From: Planktothrix tepida PCC 9214
GTDB lineage: Bacteria; Cyanobacteriota; Cyanobacteriia; Cyanobacteriales; Microcoleaceae
Assembly: GCF_900009145.1 (NCBI RefSeq)
Contig: NZ_LN889801.1
Coordinates: forward strand, 62,001 to 126,000
Direction: 5' to 3'
Length of the DNA stretch: 64,000 nt
A model generated the notes under the pieces. The model saw only the letters and a list, made by a program, of their open reading frames with translations, made no database searches and had not been told where the DNA came from. The position numbers and the translations under genes were made by a program. Positions within the stretch are counted from its first letter, which is position 1, and each line of letters begins with the position of its first letter. Below are positions 61,864 to 64,000 of this stretch, one piece after another.

Positions 61864-64000
61864 TTATAAATCATAAACAGGAATTTTTTCTCCATTAAAA
61901 TTAGCGATCGCATTTTGATCTTCATGTAATAGAATCATGCGGGCAGTCAAACGAGATCCTAGAGCCTGACTTTGCTGATCAGTTAATTGTCCTGTGAGGA
62001 GAATTTCTAATCCGACAGTGACATCCAATTCAGTTTCCATGAAGAAATTCATGACCATGCTAGATAAAATTACATTAGCATCTTCATCCAAAATATTCTG
62101 ATTATTCAGATATAACGTTATTTCGTTTTGATTGGGTAGAGTTGCCAGGGTTTGGAAGAGATGAGCTAACTCTAAATAAAGAGTTTCTTCCGGTTGTTTC
62201 CAATCAGGAAAAACAATATAATTTTTTTCTCTAAGTTTCCACAATTCCCAACCCCCATTTTCCAGCTTCAGACCTCGCCAATCTAGCAACTCTTCTAATG
62301 GAAACTGGGGAATTTGATCAGCATGAACTGCTTCAATTGCGGTGGAGTTTTCCAGGTCTAAACAAATTCGACCTTGGACAATTGAAAGTAAATTTGACCA
62401 CTGGGGTTGAGTTAACTGACCCAGGAGAGAAACATCTGGCCCCTCTTCCACATCTAATTCATCTTCTATCAGAAGATTCATCATCATACTCGATAACGTT
62501 AAATCTGCATCTTCATCGCCCATTCCTTGATGATCAATCAATAGTTTAATTTGACGTTTATCAAGATGATTAATCAGAGTTTTGATGATAGCACTTAACT
62601 GGGAATACAGTTGTTCTTCTTCTTGAGTCCAGTCAAGAAATACGATCAGATTAATGTCCTTTAATCCCAGATGACTAATATCCCCTTCTAATAAAGGTTG
62701 TAAACGCTCATAAAGTTGTTGTGCTTTGACAAAATCCGGCACAAACTGTAACACTCTTGTTACCGCTTGTTCAGCCAAAACAATATCCTGTAATTGTTCT
62801 GCTGATTCGGCTAAATACCAAAAAACACGCCAATGATTACAGCCTAAATTAATAGCATTTTGAAACTCAAAAATGGCTTGAGGAATTCTTTGCTGATGAC
62901 GTAAAACCAACGCCAACCATAACCTTAAATAGCCATCATTGATGTAATGATCTCGATACTGACAAATGCTTCCTTCTCCTAATCCCAATAACATCGATGA
63001 AGCGGCAATTTGTTCTTCGGCTGCTAGAATTAAATCAATATTTTCTGCGGTTAAACTAACCAGAAAAGGTTCGGCTGTATGACCCAACGCTTTAATAAAG
63101 GTTTGCGCTCCCACAAACTTTTCAGGGAGTTCTAAAACATCCAGTAAAGATAGCGGTTGATCTAATAAGCTCGATCCCATCGGAATGCCCCATTGACGTT
63201 CCCGCTTGGGTAATTGCATTAATTTTTCATAAATAGGATTCAATTGTTTAGCCGCATTTTCGGCACCAAAAAGCTGTTTAGCATATTCTTTAGCATTTTG
63301 CCCAAGTCGTATTCTTTCTTGAGGATGATGATAAAGATATTCAATGGCTTGGGTGTATTCTAATTGACTTTTAACGACTAATCCAGTATAATTATTAATA
63401 ACTAATCGTTTAATTCCACCATGAGGAAAAACAACAGGGGGGATTCCAGCACACATGACTTCTTGTAAATTTAACTCTGCGGCGGCATAGGTATCTTTAC
63501 AAAGCGGATAACCATAAATATCTAAGGTTTCAATCACGGATGCAATATCTTCAACGAAGCCTCGGAAATCAAATTTTTCAGACGCATTAATTTTTTCAGC
63601 TTGTTGTTTTAAATAATCTTCTACACCTCCACCACAAACCACAAAACGCACATCGGGAAGATTCACCGCAGCACTCATGGCGACATAATCTTGGTGCATT
63701 TTACTAAAGCTAACACTGCCAATATAACCGACATTAAAATTTTGATGGGGTTTAGGCTGAATATTAGCAACACGCTCAAAATCTGCCGCATCATAAACCA
63801 TACCAATTTTTTCAATTCTCACGGCATCAGGGAGAGATTGAAAGACCGGAAGCTCATAGGAGTAAGGATTACAAGGAATAGCAAAATCAGCGTAATCTAC
63901 TAATTCCTTAGTAATCACTTGAGGGGGATATTCTCCAGCAACATGAAACCAAATTAAGAGCCGAGTTTCGGGAAGTGGCGATCGCAAAAATTCAAACAGT
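61864..64000 (-). CDS. GT4-type glycosyltransferase with TPR part and duplicated C-terminal domain (partial, N-terminus beyond window)
   Basis: The frame is open to base 64000, so the N-terminus is missing. About 711 residues are present. The first 280 form a GT-B fold glycosyltransferase C-terminal half: FNVGYIGSVSFSKMH, KFDFRGFVEDIASVIETLDIYGYPL, AAAELNLQEVMCAGIPPVVFPHGGI. TPR-like helices (HWRVFWYLAESAEQLQDIVLAEQAVTRVL) come next. Two copies of a domain of about 125 residues end the protein; each begins with I/V-VF-DW and carries DEDA-x-x-x-LSSM-x-MN and ELDV-x-x-G. The duplicated domain is one I cannot name. It is convergent with the SPINDLY-type gene. Confidence 0.85.
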   Translation of the reverse strand, partial: LFEFLRSPLPETRLLIWFHVAGEYPPQVITKELVDYADFAIPCNPYSYELPVFQSLPDAVRIEKIGMVYDAADFERVANIQPKPHQNFNVGYIGSVSFSKMHQDYVAMSAAVNLPDVRFVVCGGGVEDYLKQQAEKINASEKFDFRGFVEDIASVIETLDIYGYPLCKDTYAAAELNLQEVMCAGIPPVVFPHGGIKRLVINNYTGLVVKSQLEYTQAIEYLYHHPQERIRLGQNAKEYAKQLFGAENAAKQLNPIYEKLMQLPKRERQWGIPMGSSLLDQPLSLLDVLELPEKFVGAQTFIKALGHTAEPFLVSLTAENIDLILAAEEQIAASSMLLGLGEGSICQYRDHYINDGYLRLWLALVLRHQQRIPQAIFEFQNAINLGCNHWRVFWYLAESAEQLQDIVLAEQAVTRVLQFVPDFVKAQQLYERLQPLLEGDISHLGLKDINLIVFLDWTQEEEQLYSQLSAIIKTLINHLDKRQIKLLIDHQGMGDEDADLTLSSMMMNLLIEDELDVEEGPDVSLLGQLTQPQWSNLLSIVQGRICLDLENSTAIEAVHADQIPQFPLEELLDWRGLKLENGGWELWKLREKNYIVFPDWKQPEETLYLELAHLFQTLATLPNQNEITLYLNNQNILDEDANVILSSMVMNFFMETELDVTVGLEILLTGQLTDQQSQALGSRLTARMILLHEDQNAIANFNGEKIPVYDL

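Overview
The window is from a filamentous, low-GC cyanobacterium, most likely an Oscillatoriales member close to Planktothrix (genus is inference). The signs are frequent HIP1 octamers (GCGATCGC), the cyanobacterial response regulator RpaB, cytochrome c6 with its BlaI/BlaR1-type regulators, a cyanobacterial-type RNase E with an Arg-rich tail, a pheophorbide-oxygenase-like Rieske protein, short tandem heptamer repeats and AGAAACCCGGTTTCT-type palindromes. No rRNA or tRNA gene was recognised.

Layout. 1-10 kb: radA (cut by the left edge), rpaB, a CCB-type cytochrome-assembly protein, two overlapping small RelE-like proteins, rfbB, a CapA-like anchored phosphoesterase, an FG-GAP lipoprotein, a small membrane protein and rplU-rpmA. 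10-15.5 kb: a GNAT protein, a methyltransferase, a PhoD-family protein whose metal ligands are substituted, and a PAS-GGDEF protein. 15.6-21.4 kb is a mobile zone: a group II intron with a frameshifted reverse transcriptase/HNH ORF, then a PIN-TRAM protein, then a complete IS200/IS605 element (tnpA, tnpB). 21.5-31 kb is housekeeping: hemW-like, a Rieske oxygenase, purF, purL, a RelE-like pseudogene, tadA, plsC and two small conserved proteins. 31-37.5 kb: a B12-binding/radical-SAM protein, then rne behind a 1.24-kb leader.

37.5-40.2 kb is a probable copper-switch module on the minus strand: petJ (cytochrome c6), petR (BlaI-type repressor), petP (BlaR1-type protease) and a His-rich secreted protein. 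petJ and the secreted-protein gene share a nearly identical 26-bp upstream block containing GAC-N5-GTC. 40-48 kb: membrane proteins, an LprI-like protein, a TPR-VOC-rodA gene string and a conserved acidic protein.

48-52.5 kb is the most unusual region. A 64-residue precursor-like peptide ending in VWFC is followed by a class-I isoprenyl-synthase-fold protein and by a PqqD-like (RRE)/M50 membrane metallopeptidase. A terminator-like hairpin lies after the peptide gene, and a STAND (NB-ARC) regulator lies divergently upstream. I interpret this as a putative prenylated-peptide (RiPP or ComQ/ComX-like) system. A small MITE-like element lies 2 nt after the last gene.

52.6-64 kb: a patatin, a TnpB remnant, a COG1900 homocysteine-biosynthesis protein, an AI-2E-family permease, and a group that places a methyltransferase, a type IV pilin-like protein, a SPINDLY-type O-GlcNAc transferase and a large glycosyltransferase together, consistent with glycosylation of a surface appendage.
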